Shown in pieces: positions 35,569 to 44,007 of a stretch of 64,000 bases of DNA; the stretch's first letter is position 1; each line of letters begins with the position of its first letter. Both the position numbers and the translations under genes were made by a program. A model generated the notes under the pieces. That model was not told the origin of the DNA, searched no databases, and saw nothing but the letters and a program-made list of their open reading frames with translations. Source of the DNA: Winogradskyella epiphytica (GTDB taxonomy: Bacteria > Bacteroidota > Bacteroidia > Flavobacteriales > Flavobacteriaceae); assembly GCF_003217215.1 (NCBI RefSeq), contig NZ_QJTD01000006.1:109855-173854 (forward strand), read 5' to 3'.

Positions 35569-36144
35569 ATGAAGTCACAAAAAAAAAGTAATTTTAATAT
35601 GGCGAATATAATTTTTGTAGTACTTATTATTTTACTGCTTATACCTCAAACTAGAATTACACTTCAGATTTGGATGCATAAGGGTTTAAGTCTAATTAAT
35701 CAATCGTCATTAATCGATGAAAAAGATCGAGAAATAATTAGCTACACAAATTGGCAATTAAGAGGAGATGCGAACACATCCATAAAATTTGAAGAGACGA
35801 AAGGCCAAGTTGTATTTATAAACTTTTGGGCGACCTGGTGTCCGCCTTGTATAGCAGAAATGGCAGGCATACAGGAATTATATGATGATTATAATGAGAA
35901 GGTGGTGTTTTTACTTATAACGAATGATTCTTTTGATACGGTTGAAAAATTTAAACAAAAAAGAGGATTTGATTTTGAAGTATTCAACCCTTTAAATCAA
36001 GCACCCGAAGAATTATCAGTGCGTACTATTCCAAGAACCTTCATAATTAATAAGAAAAGAGAAATTGTTGTTGATGAGTCTGCTGCTTTAGATTGGAATA
36101 ACAATAAAGTAAGAGCCCAATTAAATGATTTGCTTCTAGAATAA
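35569..36144 (+). CDS. TlpA-like membrane-anchored thiol-disulfide oxidoreductase
   Basis: 191 residues with one N-terminal membrane helix (about 10-28, IIFVVLIILLLIPQT) and a periplasmic thioredoxin-fold domain with the active site FWATWCPPCIAEM (about 88) and cis-Pro region TIPRTFII. Acts on disulfides in the periplasm, probably in cytochrome maturation or stress defence. Its stop abuts the stop of the convergent crtZ with no gap. Confidence 0.88.
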   Translation: MKSQKKSNFNMANIIFVVLIILLLIPQTRITLQIWMHKGLSLINQSSLIDEKDREIISYTNWQLRGDANTSIKFEETKGQVVFINFWATWCPPCIAEMAGIQELYDDYNEKVVFLLITNDSFDTVEKFKQKRGFDFEVFNPLNQAPEELSVRTIPRTFIINKKREIVVDESAALDWNNNKVRAQLNDLLLE

Positions 36145-36591
36145 TTACTTAAAATACTTGAAAGGGACAATGAGCATCCCAAAGTTTTCACCTTTTTCTT
36201 TTCCTAAGTGTTTATGGTGAATTTTATGTGCACGTCTCAAGCCTCGTGCATATTTATTATCAATATTTCTAAGCCATTTAAAACGTTGATGTATAAAAAT
36301 ATCATGTACAATAAAGTAGGCAGCACCATAAGCCATAATCCCTAACCCAATAGGGAGAGTGTACCAAATACCTTCATAGTTCCAGAGATAAAAACAAGTC
36401 ATACTTATTATAGCATAAAAGATAAAGAAGGCATCATTACGCTCAAACCAGCTATCATGATCTTTATGATGGTGATCTTTATGTAAGCTCCATAAGAAAC
36501 CATGCATAATGTACTTATGAGTAAACCACGCGTTAAACTCCATGATAAAAAATGTGGCTAAAAAAATAAGTATCCAAAAAACGATCTGCAT
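36145..36591 (-). CDS. crtZ: Beta-carotene hydroxylase
   Basis: 148 residues of the fatty-acid-hydroxylase superfamily. Four His motifs coordinating the di-iron centre are present: HKYIMH (near 27), HKDHHH (near 38), HDIFIH (near 96) and HKIHH (near 122). Membrane helices separate them. Adds 3-hydroxyl groups to beta-carotene, giving zeaxanthin. Last gene of carH-crtI-crtB-crtZ. Confidence 0.92.
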   Translation of the reverse strand: MQIVFWILIFLATFFIMEFNAWFTHKYIMHGFLWSLHKDHHHKDHDSWFERNDAFFIFYAIISMTCFYLWNYEGIWYTLPIGLGIMAYGAAYFIVHDIFIHQRFKWLRNIDNKYARGLRRAHKIHHKHLGKEKGENFGMLIVPFKYFK

Positions 36592-36609
36592 AATAGGTCT
36601 ATTAAATGT

Positions 36610-37449
36610 TTAAAGTAAATTTAAGTGGTACTTTACATAGCTGCGTGTCAGTAACTCCAGTTTTCTATGGTTAGGTACTCGGATTCTGGTCGATTTAATC
36701 TGTAAGGCTGGCGTCTTTTTTAATTTGTCTAATAATTTACTATAGTAACGATAAGCCATAAATACGCCAAACTTAGCTTCAATAGGTAATTTTTTTATGC
36801 CTTGTAGTCCATTTGAAAAATCCTCTTCAATCTCAGCGATTATTAACTTTTTTGATTCTTCATCTAGTCTATTCAAATCAGTATTCGGAAAATAAGTTCT
36901 ACTTAGATTTTCAAAATCCTCTTTTAAATCCCTTAAGAAATTAACTTTTTGAAAGGCAGAGCCCAAGCTCATGGCAGAATCTTTCAATTCTTCAAATTTA
37001 TTCTGATCGCCTTTTACGAAAACTTTTAAACACATAAGCCCTACCACATCGGCAGAACCATAGATATAAGCTTTGTATTCCTCCTTGGTTAAATAGTCTT
37101 TTTTATGAAGATCTAATCGCATACTTGCCATAAACGATTCTACCATATGTTTATCTATACCGTAGTTATGGTAGGTCTCTTGAAACGAATTCAAAATAGG
37201 GTTTAGGCTTATTCTATCTTCTAAAGCGGCCTCGAGGTCTCTTTCAAAATTATTAAATAACTTCTCTTTATTATATTCGTGGAAGGTGTCTACAATCTCA
37301 TCAGCAAACCGAACAAATCCATAAATGTTATAAATATCCTGTCTTATGCTAATTGATAACATTTTAGTCGCCATTGAGAATGAAGTGCTATAGGCTTTTG
37401 TAACAGCCCTACTACATTCTTTAGAAACATTGTCAAATATTAATTTCAT
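36610..37449 (-). CDS. crtB: Phytoene synthase
   Basis: 279 residues of the squalene/phytoene synthase family. The two Asp-rich magnesium-binding motifs are visible: FADEIVD (about 48-54) and LRDLKEDFEN (about 170). Joins two GGPP molecules to phytoene. Lies 24 bp after crtI and 18 bp before crtZ on the same strand. Confidence 0.93.
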   Translation of the reverse strand: MKLIFDNVSKECSRAVTKAYSTSFSMATKMLSISIRQDIYNIYGFVRFADEIVDTFHEYNKEKLFNNFERDLEAALEDRISLNPILNSFQETYHNYGIDKHMVESFMASMRLDLHKKDYLTKEEYKAYIYGSADVVGLMCLKVFVKGDQNKFEELKDSAMSLGSAFQKVNFLRDLKEDFENLSRTYFPNTDLNRLDEESKKLIIAEIEEDFSNGLQGIKKLPIEAKFGVFMAYRYYSKLLDKLKKTPALQIKSTRIRVPNHRKLELLTRSYVKYHLNLL

Positions 37450-37473
37450 AGTATTAAAGTGATACGTTCATAA

Positions 37474-38934
37474 TTAGCTTTCATTCTTTTGAATTAATTC
37501 AGCCACTAGCTTTCCTGATATTAAAGAAGGAGGCACGCCTGGTCCTGGCACTGTTAATTGTCCTGTAAAATACAGTCCACCTACTTTCTTGCTCTTTAAT
37601 TTAGGTCTTAAAAATGCGGTTTGCAACAGGGTATTTGCCATTCCATAAGCATTTCCTTTGTATGAATTATAATCTTTAATAAAGTCGTTCACGCAATAGG
37701 AGTCTTTAAATATAATATGTTCTCGTATTTTTTGTTGCGTTTTATCTTCGAATCTGTTCATAATAACATCAAAATAATGTTGACGCAATTCAGGTGTATC
37801 CTCAATTCCAGGAGCAATAGGTATTAAGAAAAAACCGGTTTCAAAGCCTTCAGGTGCCATACTACTATCAGTTACAGAAGGAAAGTTAACATAAAATAAT
37901 GGATCTTTTGGCCATTTAGGCTCATCGTAAATCTCTTCAGCATGTTTTTCAAAATCAGTGTCAAAGAATAAATTGTGATGTTCAACATTTTTCAACTTCT
38001 TATTAAATCCAACATAGAAAAGGAGGGAAGAGGGAGCGAATGTTCGGCTTTCCCAATAAGTTTCACTGTATTGTCTGTGCTTTTTATCTAAAAGAGTTTC
38101 CGAGTGATGATAGTCGGCGCCACTTAAAACGACGTCAGATTCAATCGTTTTTCCATTAACCATGATGCTTATAGCTCTACCATTTTCAACATTTATTTTT
38201 TCAACATTGCAATTGTTATGAATAGAAACTCCTAAACTTTCAGCTAAACTTTTCATAGCTTTGATAATTTCGTACATCCCGCCTTTTGGATGCCATGTGC
38301 CTAAACCAAAATCGGCAAAATTCATAAAACTATAAAATGAGGGGGTTTGATTCGGTTTAGCTCCTAAGAATAAAACGGGAAACTCTAAGGTTGAAATAAG
38401 CTTAGGGTTTTTAAAATTTTTACGGACCTCAGAACTTATCGTTTTAAAAAATTGATCCAAACGAGTGACGGTTTCTTTAGTCACCAATTCAAAAGGTGAA
38501 ATTCCAGGTTTCAAAACCACCTTATTCATTGCAATATCGTAGTGTTCTTGAGCTCGAGCTATAAACTTTCGAAGTGGTTTAGCACTGCCTTTCTCAATAC
38601 GTTCAAACTCTTCACAAATTTGATCCATATGGTCTCCGATTGTGATAACATCATCCGAAAAGAAAATTTTATAAGCAGGACTTAGCTTATCGAGCTGATA
38701 ATAATCGCTTACCTGCTTTCCGAAGTCGTTAAAGAACTTTTCAAAAACATCGGGCATCCAATACCAACTTGGACCAATATCAAACTTAAAGCCCTCCTTT
38801 TGGAGTTGTCTTGCTCTTCCTCCAACCGTATCATTTTTTTCGAAAATTGTAACCTTATAACCTCCTTGAGCTAAATAGCAAGCGGCCGATAGTGCTGAAA
38901 AACCCGAGCCTATTATAGAAATACGTTTACTCAT
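37474..38934 (-). CDS. crtI: Phytoene desaturase
   Basis: 486 residues of the CrtI-type desaturase family: N-terminal FAD fold ISIIGSGFSALSAACYLAQGG, GGRARQLQKEGFKFDIGPSWYWMPD, and the C-terminal GGLYFTGQLTVPGPGVPPSLISG. Converts phytoene to lycopene. The start ATG overlaps the stop of the upstream regulator by one base, so the two are translationally coupled. Confidence 0.94.
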   Translation of the reverse strand: MSKRISIIGSGFSALSAACYLAQGGYKVTIFEKNDTVGGRARQLQKEGFKFDIGPSWYWMPDVFEKFFNDFGKQVSDYYQLDKLSPAYKIFFSDDVITIGDHMDQICEEFERIEKGSAKPLRKFIARAQEHYDIAMNKVVLKPGISPFELVTKETVTRLDQFFKTISSEVRKNFKNPKLISTLEFPVLFLGAKPNQTPSFYSFMNFADFGLGTWHPKGGMYEIIKAMKSLAESLGVSIHNNCNVEKINVENGRAISIMVNGKTIESDVVLSGADYHHSETLLDKKHRQYSETYWESRTFAPSSLLFYVGFNKKLKNVEHHNLFFDTDFEKHAEEIYDEPKWPKDPLFYVNFPSVTDSSMAPEGFETGFFLIPIAPGIEDTPELRQHYFDVIMNRFEDKTQQKIREHIIFKDSYCVNDFIKDYNSYKGNAYGMANTLLQTAFLRPKLKSKKVGGLYFTGQLTVPGPGVPPSLISGKLVAELIQKNES

Positions 38935-39833
38935 TACAATGCGTTGGTTAAGTCTTTAATTGATTTAAAAGTTTTAATCTTCTTAGGTATTTTGTCGGAA
39001 TCAATAGCATTAATCATTTGACCGAGTACCCAAAAATTGGTGTTCGGAGTTTTCATAATAATGTCATCGCATTCGTTTAGATAGCTGATTACATTTTCTA
39101 CATCAGGTTTTATCGTGAAATAAGAAATATAGGTGATGTTATCGTAATAATGTTGAAGGTCTGATAAACTATCTAATGGGATACTTTGACCCAGTAATAT
39201 AGAATGATGGCCTTTGCTAATTAATTTATAATTTAAGAACATTAATCCTAATTCGTGCATTTCATTATCAGGTAAATAGAGTACGAAAGTTTTATTGGAA
39301 GAGGGATTTTGTTTCGATTGAACGATTCCAGTATGCATTATAATTTTCTGTCGAATGAGCCCACTAATGAAATGTTCATGTGCCGGAGTAATAGTGTTGG
39401 TTTGCCATAAAACGCCTATTTGCGACAATAGCGGAATAAAAATATCGTAGAAGATGTCTTCGAACGATTTATCTGAATAGAGAGTATCATAGGTCTTATA
39501 AAATAATTGCGGATCAAAATTAAGCATGGCTAATTTAAAATCATTGATGATATGGCTTTCTTGATTATTCTCTATTGCGATTTCTTTTACTAATCGCGGA
39601 ATGTCATTATCTGCTATTGTAGCAATTTTGGAGATTTTATAACCATTATTGTTAAGGTAACTGACGTTTAGAAGTTTTTGGAAACTGGCTAAATCATAAA
39701 ATCTAATATTGGTCTCAGTACGATTGGGCGTGAGCAGGTTATAACGTTTTTCCCATATCCTTATGGTATGCGCTTTAATCCCTGTAAGATTTTCAAGGTC
39801 TTTAATACTGAACCTATTTTTGATATTGTTCAT
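38934..39833 (-). CDS. CarH-like B12-dependent MerR regulator
   Basis: 299 residues. N-terminal MerR helix-turn-helix (FSIKDLENLTGIKAHTIRIW, about 8-27). The light-sensing half has the W-x9-EH motif (Trp143, Glu153-His154) that caps adenosylcobalamin in CarH, and an ExHxxG motif (Glu191-His193-Gly196) in place of the usual DxHxxG that supplies the lower axial His. So it should be a B12-binding, possibly light-sensitive repressor of the carotenoid operon it heads. The D to E change is common in some groups but worth testing. Confidence 0.85.
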   Translation of the reverse strand: MNNIKNRFSIKDLENLTGIKAHTIRIWEKRYNLLTPNRTETNIRFYDLASFQKLLNVSYLNNNGYKISKIATIADNDIPRLVKEIAIENNQESHIINDFKLAMLNFDPQLFYKTYDTLYSDKSFEDIFYDIFIPLLSQIGVLWQTNTITPAHEHFISGLIRQKIIMHTGIVQSKQNPSSNKTFVLYLPDNEMHELGLMFLNYKLISKGHHSILLGQSIPLDSLSDLQHYYDNITYISYFTIKPDVENVISYLNECDDIIMKTPNTNFWVLGQMINAIDSDKIPKKIKTFKSIKDLTNAL

Positions 39834-39846
39834 TTTTTATTAAAAA

Positions 39847-39862
39847 TGTTTAAACAAAAATA
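39847..39862 (-). promoter_or_regulatory. carH-crt promoter box with overlapping palindrome
   Basis: TATTTTTG on the minus strand (39862-39855) overlaps a 10-bp perfect palindrome TGTTTAAACA (39847-39856). The palindrome covers the expected transcript start, a good position for autorepression by the MerR-type regulator. Confidence 0.5.
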
Positions 39863-40030
39863 AGTCTTTAAGTCATACGAAGTATAGAATTAACATTAAT
39901 TAAGTAAAAATGGCGCTTTGTATTTGAAGGTAAATGGAGGGAAAGTTCAAAAAGTGGCGTATAGTATATCGCGGTAGATATAACTTTTAATGAGGCTTAA
40001 CTAAATAGCAATTAAAAAATAGGCAAAAAA

Positions 40031-40055
40031 AAAGTTAAGCATATTGCTTAACTTT
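40031..40055 (-). terminator. Terminator after first tRNA-Lys
   Basis: Perfect 10-bp stem AAAGTTAAGC / GCTTAACTTT with a 5-nt loop and a T run on the minus strand. Confidence 0.9.
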
Positions 40056-40061
40056 TCTTAG

Positions 40062-40134
40062 TGACCAGTCTGGGGCTCGAACCCAGGACCCTCTCCTTAA
40101 AAGGGAGATGCTCTACCAACTGAGCTAACTAGTC
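40062..40134 (-). tRNA. tRNA-Lys (anticodon UUU), copy 1
   Basis: A 73-nt cloverleaf read on the minus strand: acceptor GACTAGT paired with ACTGGTC, D-arm GCTC..GAGC, anticodon stem TCTCC/GGAGA with loop CTTTTAA (anticodon TTT), T-arm CTGGG/CCCAG with TTCGAGC. CCA is not encoded. Own promoter (40189-40159) and terminator. Confidence 0.96.
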
Positions 40135-40158
40135 AAATTGTTTTCTCTAAACGAGGGT

Positions 40159-40189
40159 GCAAATATAAAAGGTTTAATTAATAAAACAA
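40159..40189 (-). promoter_or_regulatory. Promoter of tRNA-Lys copy 1
   Basis: TTG, 19-nt spacer, TATATTTGC on the minus strand, followed by ACCC. The same arrangement stands before copy 2 and at the right edge of the window. Confidence 0.85.
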
Positions 40190-40274
40190 TATTTATATAA
40201 AATAAGTGAAAAGAAATTTAAGACCATAGTGTAATTCCTATACTTATTCAAATAAAGTGGATCCAAAAATTTTG

Positions 40275-40358
40275 TGCGCACGAGAAGACTCGAACTTCCA
40301 CGGACTAATGTCCACCAACCCCTCAAGCTGGCGCGTCTACCAATTCCGCCACGTGCGC
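40275..40358 (-). tRNA. tRNA-Leu (anticodon GAG)
   Basis: An 84-nt tRNA on the minus strand with a long variable arm (TGGACATTAGTCCG), acceptor GCGCACG/CGTGCGC, anticodon stem CCAGC/GTTGG and loop TTGAGGG, giving anticodon GAG. The long variable arm and GAG anticodon identify leucine. CCA is not encoded. Confidence 0.94.
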
Positions 40359-40538
40359 AAATTATAAATCATTTAAATTTAAAAAAGAATGATTCAAGCA
40401 AAATAATCTTTATTCTTACTTCATTATAAAAATGAATCCTTCTGCAAAAGATAGGATTTATTTTTTCTTCAGAACAAAGAAATCTAACTCATTTTATACA
40501 CCATAATTTCAAATAACAACTCACATAAAGGTAAAAAA

Positions 40539-40563
40539 AAAGTTAAGCTTATTGCTTAACTTT
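40539..40563 (-). terminator. Terminator after second tRNA-Lys
   Basis: Perfect 10-bp stem AAAGTTAAGC / GCTTAACTTT with a 5-nt loop; nearly identical to the terminator of copy 1. Confidence 0.9.
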
Positions 40564-40566
40564 TAG

Positions 40567-40639
40567 TGACCAGTCTGGGGCTCGAACCCAGGACCCTCTC
40601 CTTAAAAGGGAGATGCTCTACCAACTGAGCTAACTAGTC
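40567..40639 (-). tRNA. tRNA-Lys (anticodon UUU), copy 2
   Basis: The same 73-nt tRNA sequence as copy 1, on the minus strand, with the same fold and anticodon TTT. It carries its own promoter (40695-40665) and terminator, so the whole transcription unit has been duplicated. Confidence 0.96.
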
Positions 40640-40664
40640 AAATTGTTTTCTCTTTAACGAGGGT

Positions 40665-40695
40665 GCAAATATATAAGGTTTAATTAATAAAACAA
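40665..40695 (-). promoter_or_regulatory. Promoter of tRNA-Lys copy 2
   Basis: TTG, 19-nt spacer and TATATTTGC on the minus strand, followed by ACCC as in copy 1. Confidence 0.85.
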
Positions 40696-40768
40696 TACTT
40701 TTTTATATTTATTTTCGTTTTTTTGTGTCGTAATTATCTATTCGATTAATAATCAATTTATAAGCATT

Positions 40769-41290
40769 ATGAAAATAATTTTACTGGGATATATGGGGTC
40801 AGGCAAAACGACTTTGGGTAAGGAATTAGCTACAAGTCTAAACTACAACTTTTTAGATTTAGATGATTATATTTCTGACAAAGAACATTCCTCAATTTCA
40901 CATTTATTTCAATCGAAGGGAGAAATATATTTTAGAAGGAAAGAAACACAGTACTTGAATGAAATTATAAACTCAACTGAAGATGTGGTAATCGCATTGG
41001 GAGGTGGTACACCATGTTATGCAAATAATATGGAATCTATAATTTCTAACCCAGAAATTAAATCATTCTATTTAAAACTATCTATTCCGATCTTGGCAAA
41101 ACGTTTGTTTAATGAACGCGCCAATAGACCTTTAATCAGTCATTTAAATTCTGAAGAAGAGCTTATGGAATACATTGGCAAACACCTATTTGAACGCAGT
41201 CCGTACTATAGTCAAGCCCATCATATTATCAATGCAAATGATAAAGAGCAACAAGCTATCTTAGAAGAACTATTAACGCATTTAATCTAA
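40769..41290 (+). CDS. aroK: Shikimate kinase
   Basis: 173 residues, P-loop kinase: Walker A LGYMGSGKTT (about 5-14), DLDDYI substrate-binding Asp (about 32), GGGTPC (about 77) and the lid NERANRPL (with the catalytic Arg). Phosphorylates shikimate in aromatic amino-acid synthesis. Ends overlapping the convergent phosphoribosyltransferase gene by 9 bp. Confidence 0.94.
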   Translation: MKIILLGYMGSGKTTLGKELATSLNYNFLDLDDYISDKEHSSISHLFQSKGEIYFRRKETQYLNEIINSTEDVVIALGGGTPCYANNMESIISNPEIKSFYLKLSIPILAKRLFNERANRPLISHLNSEEELMEYIGKHLFERSPYYSQAHHIINANDKEQQAILEELLTHLI

Positions 41291-41785
41291 ATAAGCGTCG
41301 TAAGGCTGTTTAGATAAATTGACATGCACATGTTCAAACAAAGAGGTTGATAAAGATATTCCTTTAAAGTCAGCCTTAACAGGATATTTTTTGTGATTTC
41401 TATTTACTAATACTGCAGTTTTAAATTGTTTTAATGGAACATCTAGAAAATGTCTAATTCCATAAATCAATGTACTACCAGAGTTTAAAACATCATCTAC
41501 CAAAACTAAAGATTTATTAGCATAATCTTCTTTAGGTATAGAAGTGGCAATTGGTTGAGTAGGTTCAGTTTTATTTATAGTTACTTTACAAAGCGTGGAT
41601 TCAATATTAGATATTTGATCTAAATTCGCTTTAATTTTTTTGGCGAGTAAATAACCGTTGTTAGCAATACCAGCTATAATAATTTCGGTTTCATTGACAT
41701 TAGATTCATAAATCTGATAAGCAATACGTTTAATTTTATGCTCGATTTCTTTATGACTTAAAATAGTATTTTTTGTAAGTGCCAT
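41282..41785 (-). CDS. Phosphoribosyltransferase-fold protein (PyrR-like)
   Basis: 167 residues of the type I phosphoribosyltransferase fold. The PRPP-binding signature is VLVDDVLNSGSTL (about 96-108); IAGIANNGYLLAKKI is the pyrophosphate loop region. It resembles the PyrR/uracil-PRTase-like group, but regulatory RNA-binding cannot be judged. The stop overlaps aroK by 9 bp. The TPMT-like gene lies 5 bp upstream on the same strand. Confidence 0.8.
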   Translation of the reverse strand: MALTKNTILSHKEIEHKIKRIAYQIYESNVNETEIIIAGIANNGYLLAKKIKANLDQISNIESTLCKVTINKTEPTQPIATSIPKEDYANKSLVLVDDVLNSGSTLIYGIRHFLDVPLKQFKTAVLVNRNHKKYPVKADFKGISLSTSLFEHVHVNLSKQPYDAYLD

Positions 41786-41790
41786 TAGCT

Positions 41791-42375
41791 CTATTTTTTT
41801 TGAAAGATAAAAAACAGTTCTTTACCTTGTCTTTCTTTTATTGAATTAATTGAAGGTTCTAAAACCTTTATATTAAATTTTTGATTGAAATGAGATTTAT
41901 ATTCAGTTATACTCCCGCCGAAAGGTGGACCCTCTTCAGTGAGTTCAAAGTTAAATAATAATCCAACTAATTTCCCATGTGGCTTCAGAAGATTATGCAT
42001 TTGTTCTACATAATTTGGTCTTAAATTTGGCTGTAATGCACAAAAGAAGGTTTGTTCCAAAATAAGATCGAAGTTATCTTTTAATTCGAAAAAGTTAAGA
42101 TTTAACAGTTGGTTTTCTTGAAAATCAGGTACACGCTTTTTAAAATTTATTAATGGTTGCTGAACAAAATCTAGAATATAGATGTTCTTAAAGCCATTAT
42201 TCCAAAGGTATTCTGCCTCATAACTATTTCCTGCACCTGGAATTAGTATCTTTATAGATTTGTCTTCTAATTGATCGATATAGGTTTTAAGAGGTGTTGA
42301 AGCATAACCAATATTCCAACCAAGTTGATTGTTAGAATAACGCTTTTCCCAATAATGTTTATTTAATGGTTTCAT
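41791..42375 (-). CDS. SAM-dependent methyltransferase, TPMT family
   Basis: 194 residues. The opening HYWEKRYSNNQLGWNIGYAS and the SAM-binding IPGAGNSYEAEYL motif match the thiopurine-S-methyltransferase family; QTFFCALQPNLRPNYVEQ is the conserved middle block. In bacteria such enzymes methylate thiols or metalloids (Se, Te). Followed 5 bp later by the phosphoribosyltransferase gene. Confidence 0.87.
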   Translation of the reverse strand: MKPLNKHYWEKRYSNNQLGWNIGYASTPLKTYIDQLEDKSIKILIPGAGNSYEAEYLWNNGFKNIYILDFVQQPLINFKKRVPDFQENQLLNLNFFELKDNFDLILEQTFFCALQPNLRPNYVEQMHNLLKPHGKLVGLLFNFELTEEGPPFGGSITEYKSHFNQKFNIKVLEPSINSIKERQGKELFFIFQKK

Positions 42376-42422
42376 AATAAATAGTTCAGATAATAGTAGT
42401 GATTCAGATATGATAATTTGTG

Positions 42423-42794
42423 TTATTCGTCATCATCTATATAGTCATCAATATCACGTCTATCTTTTTTAGTAGGTCGTCCAGTACCTTTTTTTCTGTA
42501 ATAATCTTTACTGTATTTTAAGAGCTCTTTAGCTTCAAATGCCGATTTTGGTGTTGTATCCGTTCTGTAAATATCTACTAGTTTAGCACCAACTCTATTA
42601 GGAGGTAAATCATTAACAGTAAGTTGATAAACGATTTGGTCTTTACGTAATTCTATTTTATCCGTAGGATAAACTTCTCTAGAAGGTTTAACTGCTGCAC
42701 CATTAACTTTCACTTGGCCTTTTTTACAAGCTTTCGTTGCAATACTCCGGGTTTTATAATAACGTACACTCCATAAATATTTGTCAATTCTCAT
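42423..42794 (-). CDS. hslR: Heat-shock protein 15 (S4-domain RNA-binding)
   Basis: 123 residues from MRIDKYLWSVRYYKTR. The frame runs back to 42833, but that overlaps the promoter box and family homology begins at 42794. One S4 domain (MRIDKYLW..ACKKGQVKVNGAAVKPS) and a basic tail with acidic end fit Hsp15, which frees nascent chains on 50S subunits. A TATTTTTG box lies at 42838-42831. Confidence 0.86.
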   Translation of the reverse strand: MRIDKYLWSVRYYKTRSIATKACKKGQVKVNGAAVKPSREVYPTDKIELRKDQIVYQLTVNDLPPNRVGAKLVDIYRTDTTPKSAFEAKELLKYSKDYYRKKGTGRPTKKDRRDIDDYIDDDE

Positions 42795-42830
42795 ATTCCT
42801 TAAACTAAAAACTACGTTAATGTTATGGTA

Positions 42831-42838
42831 CAAAAATA
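42831..42838 (-). promoter_or_regulatory. hslR promoter -7 box
   Basis: TATTTTTG on the minus strand, matching TAnnTTTG, about 37 bp before the chosen start. Confidence 0.5.
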
Positions 42839-42928
42839 TTATATTATTGTATCTTGCGGCTTAAAAATTAGCAATAATGAACTTCGTATTGAAACTCTAT
42901 TGGTTTTATACGATAAATACAAAATTCT

Positions 42929-43984
42929 ATGAAATTAAAATTTTTAAGACTGAGTCTTTTATTATTGGCAGTATTTTCTGTTGTTATTTCTTGTAAAGAT
43001 GATGACGATTTTGAAGAAATTCCTTATGTTTTAGAGGATAGAACAGAACAGCAAGCCAAAGATAAGGATTCATTATTATCATATTTATCCACACATTACT
43101 ATAACTCTGCATTTTTTGAGACTGGGACTAATCACCGATATAATGATATTGTTATTACTGAATTACCTAAAGATGAATCAGGTAATTATCTTGAAATGCC
43201 TGATCCTGAAAACAACACCTTACTTATTGAAGCAGTTGAAACTTTAACAACAGAGTATAAAGACGTAAGCTATGAGTATTATGTCTTAAATATTAACCAA
43301 GGAGGAGGTGAGTCTCCGAATTTTACAGATAAGGTCCGTGTACGATATCAAGGTGTTTCTGTAGGAAATCAAACTGTTTTTGATGCAGTTAGTTCACCAA
43401 TCACACTGCCTTTAGTAGGTGATGGGTTTCAAACAGGTGGGGCCATAAGAGCATGGCAATTGGTAATTCCAACATTTAAAACAGCAGTTTCTTATAGTTA
43501 TAATGACGGTGTTGTTGAATATGATGACTTTGGATTAGGAATGATGTTCGTTCCATCTGGATTAGCATATTTTGCAGGTGTAAATACGGGATCTGCTTAT
43601 GATAATCTAATTTTTAAGTTTGAATTATTACAATATGAAGTTGTAGACCATGATAGTGATGGGATTCCTTCTTGGGTTGAAGATTTGGATGGTGATTTAG
43701 ATGTTAGCAATGATGATACTGATGGAAATGGTTTTCCTAATTATGTAGACCGTGATGACGATGGAGATGGTGTTTTAACTAGAGATGAGTTAATTCCAAC
43801 AACATATACTATAGATTTAAATGCAGGGGAAGAAGAGCCTGTATTATCTGAAGGAGAGTTTGAAGTAAGTAGAGATTTAAATAATGGAATACTTACTATA
43901 GAAACGGTAACCATAGCAGATTCAAACAATGATGGTTTGGCAGATTATTTAGATCCGAATATTACCATCAACTATAATGAATAA
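42929..43984 (+). CDS. FKBP-type isomerase lipoprotein with calcium-binding repeats
   Basis: 351 residues: lipobox with Cys 22 and a CKDDDD surface-export signal. The FKBP-like domain (about 130-240) has VRVRYQGVSV, FDA, GGAIRAWQ (retaining the floor Trp) and FVPSGLAYF, close to the family's IPSELAYG; the last Gly is Phe here. The C-terminal part has thrombospondin-type-3 acidic repeats (DHDSDGIPSW, DDTDGNGFP, DDDGDGVLTRDE, SNNDGLADYLD) that bind Ca2+. Probably displayed on the cell surface. A strong terminator follows. Confidence 0.85.
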   Translation: MKLKFLRLSLLLLAVFSVVISCKDDDDFEEIPYVLEDRTEQQAKDKDSLLSYLSTHYYNSAFFETGTNHRYNDIVITELPKDESGNYLEMPDPENNTLLIEAVETLTTEYKDVSYEYYVLNINQGGGESPNFTDKVRVRYQGVSVGNQTVFDAVSSPITLPLVGDGFQTGGAIRAWQLVIPTFKTAVSYSYNDGVVEYDDFGLGMMFVPSGLAYFAGVNTGSAYDNLIFKFELLQYEVVDHDSDGIPSWVEDLDGDLDVSNDDTDGNGFPNYVDRDDDGDGVLTRDELIPTTYTIDLNAGEEEPVLSEGEFEVSRDLNNGILTIETVTIADSNNDGLADYLDPNITINYNE

Positions 43985-44007
43985 TTGATTGAAAAGATAA
44001 AGCATAA

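Noticed and set aside
42878..42990. Out-of-frame small ORF MNFVLKLYW overlapping the FKBP gene start
   Set aside because: Overlaps the FKBP signal peptide in another frame and shows no independent features.
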